Shown: piece after piece, positions 6,775-14,465 of the stretch
How positions within the stretch are numbered: position 1 is the first letter of the stretch
Layout: every line of letters begins with the position of its first letter
NCBI GenBank assembly: GCA_903857815.1
Contig: CAIOGK010000034.1
Coordinates: 1-21,337, forward strand
Origin: Candidatus Falkowiibacteriota bacterium
Lineage (GTDB): Bacteria > Patescibacteriota > Patescibacteriia > Patescibacteriales > UBA12465
DNA: 21,337 nt
Reading direction: 5' to 3'
Translations under genes and position numbers: made by a program
The notes under the pieces: generated by a model
What the model saw: the letters and a program-made list of their open reading frames with translations, nothing else
Told to the model about the DNA's origin: nothing
Database searches by the model: none

Positions 6775-8673
6775 ATGATAAATTTTAATAAAGGAGAGGA
6801 TCCAAATAAAATAACTTTAAATACCCCGGTTACTTTTAATTCTAAAAATGCCGAGCCGGAAATTGAGGCTGACCCGGTGCTTACTAGAGAAGTAATTGAG
6901 GAAGAAAAAGCTTTTAGGCGTGGTGTTTTATCAGTGAAAGATATTATTTCTCCGGCTAGTCTAAAAGTAAAGCCTAACCATCTATATTTAGGTGATCAAT
7001 TTTTACGAACTATTTTTGTTATTAGTTATCCGCGTTATATTTCTATCGGTTGGTTTGCCCCAATTATTAATCTAAATCTTACCTTCGATATCTCGATGTT
7101 CTTTTACCCGATTTCTAGCTCTATTATTTTAAAACAGTTAAAAAATAAAGTTGGAACTTTGGAGGCGCAAATTATTTCTGATGCCGAAAAGGGCGCCGCT
7201 CGTGATCCTTTAAGAGAAACCGCTTTGCGTGATATTGAGTATTTGCGCGATGCACTTACACAAGGAACGGAAAAGTTTTTTCAGTTTGCTCTTTATGTAA
7301 CTTTGTATGCCGATAATATGGAAGATCTTGATAGAATTTCCGACCAGGTTGAAGATATATTTGGTTCGCGTTTAGTTTATTCACGTCGTGTTTATTATCA
7401 ATCCGAGCAAGGTTTTAATTCTACATTACCGCTTGGTAATGATGAATTATATATTGCTTTCAATATGAATTCTTCACCGGTTGCCTCTTCTTTTCCGTTT
7501 ATATCTAGTGAATTAACTAGCGACCGCGGTATTTTATATGGTATAAACCGTCATAATAATAGTTTAATTTTATTTGATAGATTTTCTTTGCAAAATGCTA
7601 ATTCGGTTGTATTTGCTACTTCTGGTGCGGGGAAAAGTTATGCAATTAAGTTAGAAATTTTACGTTCTTTAATGTTAGGAACCGATGTTATCGTTATCGA
7701 CCCCGAATACGAGTATAAACATTTAGCGGAAGCGGTAGGCGGAACTTATATTAATATTTCTTTATCAAGCGAAAATAAAATTAACCCTTTTGATTTGCCA
7801 CGTTCTATTGGTGGCGAAGCGAGACCGAAAGATATTATTCGAAGCGCGGTTATTACTTTGAAAGGTTTGGTGCGTTTAATGTTAGGCGCTTTAAATTATG
7901 ACGAAGATTCAATTGTTGATCGAGCATTACTAGAGGCATATGCTAAAAAAGATATTACTCCTGATTCTGATTTATCAAAAATAGAACCGCCGACGATGTC
8001 CGATTTAGAGCAAGTTTTAGATGGCATGGAGGGTGGGGCAGAGCTTGCTTTGCGTTTAAGAAAATATACCAAAGGAACTTTTGCGGGTTTACTTAATTCG
8101 CCGACTAATGTGGAAATGGATAATCAATTAGTATGTTTTTCTGTTCGCGATTTAGAAGATGAGCTTCGTCCGATTGCGATTTATACTATTGTTAATTATA
8201 TTTGGAATGTTGTTCGGAGTGAGATGAAAAAAAGAATCTTAGTTATTGATGAGGCCTGGTGGATGATGCAACATGAGGATAGTGCTAAATTTATTTTTGC
8301 CCTTGTTAAGCGTTGCCGCAAATACTATTTAGGAGTAACTACTATTACTCAGGATGTTAACGACTTTTTGACATCCCCTTATGGCCAGGCGATTGTTAAT
8401 AATTCTTCTTTGCAGATATTACTTAAACAATCTCCAGCGGCGATTGATTTAGTTCAAAAAACTTTTATTTTAACTGAAGGCGAAAGATATTTACTTTTAG
8501 AATGTGGTATTGGAGAGGGAATATTCTTTGCTGGGAATAAGCACGTAGCCATGAAAATTGTTGCTTCTTATACAGAGGACCAATTAATAACTTCTGACCC
8601 GCGTCAGCTCTTAGAATTAGAAGAAGCAAAAAAAGAATTTGATGAAAGTCGACAAGAGGAAGGTAGTGTCTAA
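6775..8673 (+). CDS. virB4: VirB4-family type IV secretion/conjugation ATPase
   Basis: 632 aa, somewhat shorter than typical VirB4 (~800 aa), consistent with part of the N-terminal region being encoded by the preceding gene. Residues ~60-270 are the VirB4 N-terminal region. The motor domain has Walker A SGAGKS (K287) and Walker B RILVIDEAWWMM (D492, E493), then a KRCRKYYLGVTTITQD segment and the C-terminal LLLECGIGEGIFF part typical of the family. It is expected to be a membrane-associated hexameric ATPase that powers macromolecule transport across the inner membrane. Neighbours are PrgI upstream and a TM-anchored protein downstream. No VirD4, VirB6 or relaxase is visible, so it may serve DNA uptake, pili or export rather than classic conjugation. 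Confidence 0.92.
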   Translation: MINFNKGEDPNKITLNTPVTFNSKNAEPEIEADPVLTREVIEEEKAFRRGVLSVKDIISPASLKVKPNHLYLGDQFLRTIFVISYPRYISIGWFAPIINLNLTFDISMFFYPISSSIILKQLKNKVGTLEAQIISDAEKGAARDPLRETALRDIEYLRDALTQGTEKFFQFALYVTLYADNMEDLDRISDQVEDIFGSRLVYSRRVYYQSEQGFNSTLPLGNDELYIAFNMNSSPVASSFPFISSELTSDRGILYGINRHNNSLILFDRFSLQNANSVVFATSGAGKSYAIKLEILRSLMLGTDVIVIDPEYEYKHLAEAVGGTYINISLSSENKINPFDLPRSIGGEARPKDIIRSAVITLKGLVRLMLGALNYDEDSIVDRALLEAYAKKDITPDSDLSKIEPPTMSDLEQVLDGMEGGAELALRLRKYTKGTFAGLLNSPTNVEMDNQLVCFSVRDLEDELRPIAIYTIVNYIWNVVRSEMKKRILVIDEAWWMMQHEDSAKFIFALVKRCRKYYLGVTTITQDVNDFLTSPYGQAIVNNSSLQILLKQSPAAIDLVQKTFILTEGERYLLLECGIGEGIFFAGNKHVAMKIVASYTEDQLITSDPRQLLELEEAKKEFDESRQEEGSV

Positions 8674-8708
8674 TTATATTAGTTATATAGTTAATAAATT
8701 TTAAAAAT

Positions 8709-9338
8709 ATGCAAACTAACCGCAAGTCAGTAGGAATAATAATTGTTATTCTTGGCTTAATCATTTTGGGTCTCATTATTTATTTTGGCTTTTTGGCTGG
8801 GAGGGAAAAACCTCAACCAACTCCAGTAATAGAAGAACCTTTTGTAACTGGTCAGCTACCAGCCGAGCCTACGCAGGATCCAACAGTTACTCCTGGCGAT
8901 AGGCCACGCAATGAACAGCTTTATGATCTTAGCAAAGAAAAGGAGCATAAAACTAATCAAGCTGATGTCGCAAAATTAGCGGAATCATTTTCAGAACGGT
9001 TAGGTTCATTTTCCAATTATTCAAATTATAGTAACTTTTCTGATTTGAATATTTTTATGACTGATAACATGAAAGACTGGGCTGATAATTATGTTAAAGA
9101 GCTTCGAGCTAATGTAAAAAACGGAGAGGAATATTATGGCATTACTACAGTTGCTTTAACTAGTAAGGTAGTTGAATATAATGAAACTGCTGGAACCGCT
9201 AAAATATTAGTCTCTACTCAGCGTCGAGAAAGCACTGGCCAAGCTAATGAAGGAGCGGCCTATAATCAGGATATAGAATTAACTCTACAAAGGATAAATG
9301 GCGCCTGGTTAGTTGATAAAGCCTATTGGGTTAAATAG
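8709..9338 (+). CDS. Single-TM anchored protein, possible NTF2/VirB8-like domain
   Basis: 209 aa. A basic start (MQTNRKS) is followed by one strong TM helix at about 7-29, a Pro/Thr/Glu-rich stretch to ~65, then a globular domain ending in DIELTLQRINGAWLVDKAYWVK. That ending, after a helical part and two strands, resembles NTF2-like folds, which also include VirB8-type subunits. The topology (N-in, C-out) and the position 35 bases after VirB4 suit an accessory subunit of the same transport machine. The SNYSNYSNFSD stretch is a short Ser/Asn/Tyr repeat. The fold is suggested by pattern only; no family motif is decisive. Confidence 0.7.
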   Translation: MQTNRKSVGIIIVILGLIILGLIIYFGFLAGREKPQPTPVIEEPFVTGQLPAEPTQDPTVTPGDRPRNEQLYDLSKEKEHKTNQADVAKLAESFSERLGSFSNYSNYSNFSDLNIFMTDNMKDWADNYVKELRANVKNGEEYYGITTVALTSKVVEYNETAGTAKILVSTQRRESTGQANEGAAYNQDIELTLQRINGAWLVDKAYWVK

Positions 9339-9360
9339 TTTTTCACACTTTATGTAAATT

Positions 9361-10710
9361 ATGGCTAACTCGATAAAAACAATTTTTACTTGTTCCAATT
9401 GCGACGCCCAATCTCCTAAATGGAGTGGGCGCTGTTTGGAATGTGGCTCGTGGGGCACTTTAAGTGAGCAAATAATAGATTCGCATCAGGAAAAAATTGA
9501 GGATGCTAAAAAAGTTGGAGCGGCTAAAATTTTAGATTTGCGTAGTATTAAAGCGGGAGCGCTCAAGCGTTTAAAAACTGGGTTAGAAGAGGTTGACCGC
9601 GTTCTAGGGGGAGGAATTGTTCCTGGCTCTTTAGTTTTATTAAGTGGGGAGCCGGGTATTGGTAAATCAACTTTAGTTGCTCAAATCGCTGGGTCCCAAG
9701 CTAGTAATTTATCAGTTATTTATGCCAGCGGTGAAGAATCGGCCGCTCAAGTTAAAAGCCGTTTGGATAGGTTAAACTGTAATTTAGAACATCTTAAGTT
9801 TATTTCTGAAACTAACGTAGAAAGGATTATTGCGGCCGCTAAAGCCGTTAAGCCAGATGTTTTGATAGTTGATTCTATTCAAACTGTTTATTCAAGTCAG
9901 GTCATTTCTGAGGCTGGAGGAATTAGCCAGATTAGAGCCACGGCCGTTAAATTTTTAGAATTAGCCAAAGAAAATGATATCGCAGTTTTAATGATTGGCC
10001 ATATTACTAAAGATGGGCAAATCGCGGGACCAAAATCTTTAGAGCATATTGTTGATACAGTTTTATCTTTAGAATCAGAAACTAGCCATAACTATTCTTT
10101 GCTGCGCTCTACTAAAAATCGTTTTGGATCGGTTAATGAACTTGGAGTTTTAGAGATGACCAGTCTGGGGTTTAAAGAGGTAAAAAATCCTGGAGCAGTT
10201 TTTATTGAAACTAATACTGGTGATATTTCTGGCTCAGTTTTAGGTTGCGTGATTGAAGGGACAAGACCATTCATGATAGACCTTCAGGCTTTAGTCTCAA
10301 AAACAGTTTTTGGTTACCCGCAGAGAAAAGCGAGCGGGTTTGATTTAAATAGATTACAAGTTTTAAGCACAGTAATTTCTAAACGTACAAAAATAAATTT
10401 ATTAGTGCAAGATATAATTTTAAATGTTGTTGGCGGATTAAAAATTTCTGATCCCGCGCTTGATTTAGCAGCGGTCGCCGCTATCATTTCTTCCTACTTA
10501 AATAAAAATTTTAAACGCGATACTATAGTTTTGGGAGAGGTTGGGTTAGGTGGGGAAGTAAGAAATATTTTTCGTTTAGAAGAACGCTTAAAAGAAGCAG
10601 AGCGTTTAGGATTTAAAGCAGCGCTTATTCCAAATGTTGAGATTAAATCTGGAAAATTAAAAATTACTAAGATTAAAAATTTAGATGATTTGGTTGAGTT
10701 TATAAAATAA
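9361..10710 (+). CDS. radA: DNA repair protein RadA/Sms
   Basis: 449 aa, normal length. It has the N-terminal C4 zinc finger (C11, C14, C25, C28), a RecA-like ATPase core with Walker A GEPGIGKST at 96-104 (K102), Walker B-like DVLIVDSIQT, the RadA-specific KNRFG motif at 252-256, and the C-terminal Lon-protease-like domain (DLAAVAAIISSYLN, GEVGLGGEVR). RadA is a hexameric helicase-like protein that drives branch migration in recombination and, in naturally transformable bacteria, helps integrate incoming single strands. It is the last gene of the operon, 22 bases after the TM protein, and is closed by a strong terminator. Sharing a transcript with a VirB4 module suggests a link to DNA transfer or uptake (inference). 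Confidence 0.97.
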   Translation: MANSIKTIFTCSNCDAQSPKWSGRCLECGSWGTLSEQIIDSHQEKIEDAKKVGAAKILDLRSIKAGALKRLKTGLEEVDRVLGGGIVPGSLVLLSGEPGIGKSTLVAQIAGSQASNLSVIYASGEESAAQVKSRLDRLNCNLEHLKFISETNVERIIAAAKAVKPDVLIVDSIQTVYSSQVISEAGGISQIRATAVKFLELAKENDIAVLMIGHITKDGQIAGPKSLEHIVDTVLSLESETSHNYSLLRSTKNRFGSVNELGVLEMTSLGFKEVKNPGAVFIETNTGDISGSVLGCVIEGTRPFMIDLQALVSKTVFGYPQRKASGFDLNRLQVLSTVISKRTKINLLVQDIILNVVGGLKISDPALDLAAVAAIISSYLNKNFKRDTIVLGEVGLGGEVRNIFRLEERLKEAERLGFKAALIPNVEIKSGKLKITKIKNLDDLVEFIK

Positions 10711-10727
10711 AAATATTTAGATAAGAA

Positions 10728-10764
10728 AAAAGCGAGCTGGGGGAAGTCCGGCTCGCTTTTGTTT
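10728..10764. terminator. Bidirectional rho-independent terminator
   Basis: AAAAGCGAGC (10728-10737) pairs with GCTCGCTTTT (10751-10760). T runs follow on the plus strand and a longer one on the minus strand. It closes both radA (plus) and the convergent 80-aa gene (minus). Confidence 0.9.
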
Positions 10765-10780
10765 TCTCGGTTTGTTTGCT

Positions 10781-11023
10781 TTACGCTAATTGGAGTTTTG
10801 TGTCAGCTTCTTCGCTGGCTTTTAATACGCCAATTTTTAATTCTTCGGCCGCTGTTTTGGCCTTGTGATGTGGAAACCGCAAATTTGTGAATGGAACAGT
10901 TTTTGGTTCCTTTTTTACTTCGCCGATAAAATCGGCAACCACTACCTTGTTTTCCATTCTTACGTTCTGAATCGAGCCACTTTTTCTTTCGCAGATAGCT
11001 CGAATGATTTTTACCTTGCTCAT
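10781..11023 (-). CDS. Small unknown protein, 80 aa
   Basis: 80 aa, no TM segment, no signal peptide and no family I recognise. It starts MSKVKIIRAICERKSGSIQNVRM, is rich in Lys, Glu and Val, and has a possible small beta-rich N-terminal half and an Ala/Glu/Lys helix at the end. It is supported as a real gene by an upstream promoter (TTGACA, 17 bases, TATCAT) and by the terminator just beyond its stop codon. It is transcribed divergently from the 114-aa gene on its other side. No function is assigned. Confidence 0.7.
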   Translation of the reverse strand: MSKVKIIRAICERKSGSIQNVRMENKVVVADFIGEVKKEPKTVPFTNLRFPHHKAKTAAEELKIGVLKASEEADTKLQLA

Positions 11024-11053
11024 GTGAATTAATTTTTGTTAAAGTATGTATAT

Positions 11054-11082
11054 ATGATAGTACATAAATAGTATATTGTCAA
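11054..11082 (-). promoter_or_regulatory. Promoter of the 80-aa gene (minus strand)
   Basis: On the minus strand, TTGACA (plus 11077-11082) and TATCAT (plus 11054-11059) are 17 bases apart. It lies back to back with the promoter at 11127-11155, with 44 bases between the two -35 boxes, so a shared regulatory region is possible. Confidence 0.75.
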
Positions 11083-11126
11083 GTATGGCTAATATAAAGG
11101 TAAAAATATAACATATTTCTTAAGTA

Positions 11127-11155
11127 TTGACAATAGCTTAATAATATGCTATAAT
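11127..11155 (+). promoter_or_regulatory. Consensus sigma-70-type promoter
   Basis: TTGACA (11127-11132) and TATAAT (11150-11155) are separated by 17 bases. The -35 context AGTATTGACAAT is identical to that of the promoter at 1183. It drives the 114-aa membrane protein. Confidence 0.9.
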
Positions 11156-11192
11156 GCTTTTAGTACTTTGAAATTAACTTAAATGAAATAAT

Positions 11193-11537
11193 ATGAAATC
11201 AACCGCGTCTCTTCGTATTGAAAGAAAAATGTCAAAATTAAGAAAAGCATTTACTGCTTTTGTAAGAGCTATTTTAGCTCATCCAAGAGTGGAAAAAACT
11301 TTTAGCATTGCGCTAATAAGTTATTTGGTGCTTGGTTTTATCGGTTTAGCTTGGGGGGTTATTTCCTTGTTTGCATTACTTATCTCCGGATTTAAATCGG
11401 GAGGGATTGCAGACTGGCTCCGCGACTTTATCAAGGATTGTCCTTGGCTAGCTCTGATATGGCTTCTAATAACTGTATCTAGTTGCCTGATGTTCCTTTA
11501 TAACTCAAAAACCACAACTCAATCCGATCAGGCCTAA
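11193..11537 (+). CDS. Small two-TM membrane protein, 114 aa
   Basis: The N-terminal ~35 residues are strongly basic (SLRIERKMSKLRKAF). Two hydrophobic segments follow at about 36-60 and 80-104, joined by a GFKSGGIADWLRDFIKDCPW loop, and a short polar tail closes the chain. I recognise no family. The gene is monocistronic, with a perfect consensus promoter upstream and two hairpins right after the stop. That points to strong constitutive expression of a small membrane protein. The basic N-terminus could bind nucleic acid, ribosomes or phospholipid head groups (speculative). Confidence 0.75.
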   Translation: MKSTASLRIERKMSKLRKAFTAFVRAILAHPRVEKTFSIALISYLVLGFIGLAWGVISLFALLISGFKSGGIADWLRDFIKDCPWLALIWLLITVSSCLMFLYNSKTTTQSDQA

Positions 11538-11542
11538 ACGCC

Positions 11543-11563
11543 TTAAGACTACAAAAGTCTTAA
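11543..11563 (+). terminator. Hairpin preceding the main terminator
   Basis: TTAAGACT and AGTCTTAA are perfect 8-bp arms over a 5-base loop, starting six bases after the stop codon. It runs into the A-rich arm of the next hairpin, giving a tandem hairpin end. Confidence 0.5.
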
Positions 11564-11593
11564 AAAAAGCATCCCTCAAAAGATGCTTTTTTT
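11562..11593. terminator. Bidirectional rho-independent terminator
   Basis: The arm ending GCATC (11562-11573, seven A first) pairs with GATGC followed by seven T (11582-11593), a 12-bp stem over an 8-base loop. It serves the 114-aa gene and, on the other strand, recG, which ends at 11624. Confidence 0.9.
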
Positions 11594-11623
11594 CTTGTCC
11601 AAATTTTATATTGGAAATTTATT

Positions 11624-13660
11624 TTATTCTAAATGAATTAATTTTTCCCATTCACCTAATTTTATTTTTAACAGAGGATGTTCTTTTAAACTAGTGTCTT
11701 CTTTAATTATTTCCGCAGCTTCATCGGCTGATTTTTTAATTAGCTCGTAATCAAACAAACTAGCAATTTGTAATTCTGGAAATCCACTTTGAGTATCGCC
11801 ATATATTTCTCCCGCTCCACGTAATTTTAAATCAATTTTTGCGAGCGCAAAGCCGTCGCTATATTTTTCCATCACCTTTAATCTATCAATAGTTTTTTCA
11901 CTTCCGATTTCTTCTTGAGAAGGAAACAATAAACAATATGATTGATGCTCGCTTCTTCCTACTCGACCGCGAAATTGATGAAGCTGAGCTAGCCCAAAAC
12001 GTTCCGCTCCTTCTATTACCATAACGCTCGCATTCTGAATATCTACCCCAACTTCAATAACTGAAGTGGAAACTAAAATATCAATTTTCTTTTCTAGAAA
12101 ATTTTTCATTACTATTTCTTTATCAACCGATTTCATTTTTCCATGAAGTAACCCAATTTTTAAATCAGGGAAGATTTCTGTTGATAATTTTTCATATTCC
12201 GCTTTAACAGATTTAGTTTCTAATTGATCGGAATCCTCAATTAACGGACAAATTACAAAAGCTTGTCGCCCCGTTTTAATTTGTTGTCTAATAAAATTAT
12301 AAGCTTTTTTTCTTTCGCTTTCTTTTACTAGTTTAGTAATTATTTTCTTGCGCCCTATCGGCATTTCTTTAATTATAGAAAGTTCCAAATCGCCATATAT
12401 TGCTAGGGCTAAAGAGCGGGGGATGGGGGTAGCGGTAAGGGAAAGAAAATGAGGAACAAAATTATCTTTCTTATTAAAATCAAGAATTTTTTGACGTTGG
12501 TTAACACCAAAACGATGTTGTTCATCGACAATAGCTAAGGCTAAATTTTGAAAATTTGCGCCTTTTTGAATTAAGGCATGGGTTCCAATTAAAATATCAG
12601 ATTTTCCTATTTCTTTATTTTTTTTAGAACCGGTTATTAGTTCTATACTAATATCTAAACCTTTGAATAAATTACTCAAAGACCTAAAATGTTGTTCAGC
12701 TAGTATTTCAGTCGGCGCCATGAGAGCTGAACGTTTTTTATTTAACGCAACATTTAACATTGCCATTACGGCAACAATAGTTTTTCCACTTCCCACGTCG
12801 CCCTCTATTAATCTGCTCATCGGTCGTGATTTTTCTATGTCTTTAAGAATTTCCCAAGCAGTTTTTTTCTGGTCGCTAGTTAGTTGAAAGGGGAGAGAGG
12901 CTACAAATTCTCGGGTTGCTTTCTCTTGAAATTTTATAGTTAACGCTTTTTGTTCGCTTAGTTCTTTTTTTATCATTTGCGATTTTAATTGGCGCAAAAA
13001 TAATTCTGAAAAAGCTAGACGCTTTTTGGCCGCTTCCGCTTCTATTAAATTTTTAGGAAAATGAATTTGTTTTAAAGCATCTTTTAAATTAAGTAATTCA
13101 AAAGTTTTTATAGTTTTAGCCGGGAGCCATTCCTCAACTACCCCGGCTAAATGAATAGTTTGTTTGATAAAATAACGTAATTGTTTTTGAGTAAGTCCTT
13201 CCGTTAAATGATAATTAGGAATGAGTCCTTGAGTGTGAATTAATTCATTAGAATAAACTTTTTCATATTGAGGTGAAGACATGGTTAATTGTTCTTGGCT
13301 TTCCGATACGCGTCCTGCTAGAGATATTATATCGCCTGTTTTAATATTTTTAACAATAAAAGGTTGGTTAAACCAAATTATTTTAATCGAATCACTCTCA
13401 TCATTTATCAGCGCCTCAGTAATATTTAAACGTTTTTTAAAACTGCGCTTATTTTGGATTAATTGAACTTCACCTCGGATGTTTACAATTTGCCCAACTT
13501 TTAAGTCTGATATTTTAGAAAGAGAACTAAAGTCGTCATAACGAAAAGGTAAATAAAAAAGCAGGTCTTGGATATTCTCCAGACCAAGCTTTTTAAGTAG
13601 TTTTGCGCCGACTGCTCCCACTCGGGAAAGGTCGGTTATTTTTGAGGATAAATTAATCAT
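11624..13660 (-). CDS. recG: ATP-dependent DNA helicase RecG
   Basis: 678 aa from the ATG at 13660 (MINLSSKITDLSRVGAVGAKLL), normal for RecG. In-frame starts further upstream would lie at or inside the tRNA-Arg gene, so I reject them. The N-terminal wedge/OB region includes LPFRYDDFS. The helicase motor has Walker A EGDVGSGKT (K293), the DEQH box IVDEQHRFG (D379), SLTATPIPRSLAL, and the C-terminal GLAQLHQFRGRVGRSEHQ motif followed by the RecG-specific GAGEIYGDTQSGFP region. RecG reverses stalled forks and moves branched DNA. The gene begins 15 bases after a tRNA-Arg on the same strand, so its mRNA 5' end may be made by tRNA 3' processing. It ends at a bidirectional terminator. Confidence 0.97.
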   Translation of the reverse strand: MINLSSKITDLSRVGAVGAKLLKKLGLENIQDLLFYLPFRYDDFSSLSKISDLKVGQIVNIRGEVQLIQNKRSFKKRLNITEALINDESDSIKIIWFNQPFIVKNIKTGDIISLAGRVSESQEQLTMSSPQYEKVYSNELIHTQGLIPNYHLTEGLTQKQLRYFIKQTIHLAGVVEEWLPAKTIKTFELLNLKDALKQIHFPKNLIEAEAAKKRLAFSELFLRQLKSQMIKKELSEQKALTIKFQEKATREFVASLPFQLTSDQKKTAWEILKDIEKSRPMSRLIEGDVGSGKTIVAVMAMLNVALNKKRSALMAPTEILAEQHFRSLSNLFKGLDISIELITGSKKNKEIGKSDILIGTHALIQKGANFQNLALAIVDEQHRFGVNQRQKILDFNKKDNFVPHFLSLTATPIPRSLALAIYGDLELSIIKEMPIGRKKIITKLVKESERKKAYNFIRQQIKTGRQAFVICPLIEDSDQLETKSVKAEYEKLSTEIFPDLKIGLLHGKMKSVDKEIVMKNFLEKKIDILVSTSVIEVGVDIQNASVMVIEGAERFGLAQLHQFRGRVGRSEHQSYCLLFPSQEEIGSEKTIDRLKVMEKYSDGFALAKIDLKLRGAGEIYGDTQSGFPELQIASLFDYELIKKSADEAAEIIKEDTSLKEHPLLKIKLGEWEKLIHLE

Positions 13661-13675
13661 GATAATTAATTCCAT

Positions 13676-13750
13676 TGGTGCATCCACCAGGAATCGAACC
13701 TGGATTTCAAGCTCCGCAAGCTGGCGTCCTATCCGTTGAACGATGGATGC
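13676..13750 (-). tRNA. tRNA-Arg (anticodon GCG), CCA encoded
   Basis: On the minus strand the acceptor GCATCCA pairs with TGGATGC, followed by discriminator A and an encoded CCA. The D arm is GTTC...GGAC with GGATA in the loop (A20, an arginine identity base). The anticodon loop TTGCGGA gives anticodon GCG, and the T arm is CCAGG TTCGATT CCTGG. The anticodon stem has one mismatch (C28-U42). It lies 21 bases after the two-TM protein gene and 15 bases before recG, on the same strand. Confidence 0.9.
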
Positions 13751-13771
13751 TAAAAAACTGTTCCTATCTTA

Positions 13772-14290
13772 TTATAGTTTTAGCAGTTTAGTCAACTGTT
13801 CAGATAGCGGCGGATTAGTTCTTTCTAAGTCTTCATCTAAATATCTAACTAAATAGTTACGGACAGTAAGCGCGTCCATGCGGCGAAGAGGAATAGCTAG
13901 GCGAGGACGAACAGAATTTTTAAATTCGATGTACATGCTTTTTACACTTTGTTTTGGTTTATATAAAACTGAAAAATTTTTTATTTCATCATAATCAAAA
14001 AATTTAGAACCAACTTGTATGCCTTCTGGCCCTAATTCAACATTAACAATCATTGGGGGGCGATTTTCATTAAAGAGAGTAATTATCGCTGCCATAATCA
14101 TGATTAGGGCAAATAGAAAGTTTGAGTTATAACCAAGGAATTTTAAATGCCAGGCGCTGATAGTGAAGAAGCAAAAAAATAGGGATATGCCGATAAATAT
14201 TAAAGCAATAATATACCAAGAACGACCTCTTTCCGGAGAATGGTACTCGGGAACTTGCCATTTTAAAGATTTTAAGTTATTTTCTGCCAT
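13772..14290 (-). CDS. Two-TM membrane protein with PH-like C-terminal domain
   Basis: 172 aa from the ATG at 14290 (MAENNLKSLKW). A TTG five codons upstream is the only longer start, and I do not favour it. The N-terminal KWQVPEYHSPERGRSWY is a short cytosolic lead, followed by TM segments at about 25-47 and 55-74. The rest (VNVELGPEGIQVGSKFFDYDEIKNFSVLY...SMYIEFK...AIPLRRMDALTVRNYLVRYL) has the beta-rich then single-helix pattern of bacterial PH-like domains. The function is unknown. It is first in a close minus-strand run with tRNA-Arg and recG. A TATAAT at plus 14329-14334 (minus strand) could be its -10; the -35 is poor. Confidence 0.75.
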   Translation of the reverse strand: MAENNLKSLKWQVPEYHSPERGRSWYIIALIFIGISLFFCFFTISAWHLKFLGYNSNFLFALIMIMAAIITLFNENRPPMIVNVELGPEGIQVGSKFFDYDEIKNFSVLYKPKQSVKSMYIEFKNSVRPRLAIPLRRMDALTVRNYLVRYLDEDLERTNPPLSEQLTKLLKL

Positions 14291-14348
14291 ATTTTTGTTT
14301 GACAATGGTTTTGATATTTTATATAGTGATTATACCATAAAAATAAAA

Positions 14349-14465
14349 AAAATTGGAGAGGTGCTGTGACTGCCGTAGGCGGTCAAGTGTGGGCCTCGCC
14401 GTAGGCGAAACGAGCTTTAGCTCGTGAAAGCGGCAGTGTGTAAAATAAGTAAAATTGGAGAGGTG
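14349..14465. repeat. GC-rich multi-hairpin element flanked by 15-bp direct repeats at tRNA-Ser
   Basis: AAAATTGGAGAGGTG occurs at 14349-14363 and again at 14451-14465, where it covers the first nine bases of tRNA-Ser. Between the copies lies GC-rich DNA with three adjacent hairpins: GACTGCC/GGCGGTC (14368-14384), TCGCC/GGCGA (14396-14408) and ACGAGC/GCTCGT (14410-14425). An alternative outer stem ACTGCCG/CGGCAGT (14369-14375 with 14431-14437) would enclose the last two. The first two hairpins share a GTA loop. The composition contrasts with the AT-rich surroundings. It resembles REP-like or MITE-like palindromic elements; the copy of the tRNA start looks like a target duplication. Confidence 0.6.

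Noticed and set aside
8465..8776. 103-codon minus-strand open frame over the end of virB4 and the start of the TM protein gene
   Set aside because: It overlaps two well-supported genes, has no promoter and gives a low-complexity Ile/Leu-rich product that mirrors the TM segment on the other strand.
13661..13687. Longer RecG start at 13687 or 13675
   Set aside because: Position 13687 falls inside the tRNA-Arg gene and 13675 abuts its CCA end. The ATG at 13660 gives the normal RecG N-terminus.
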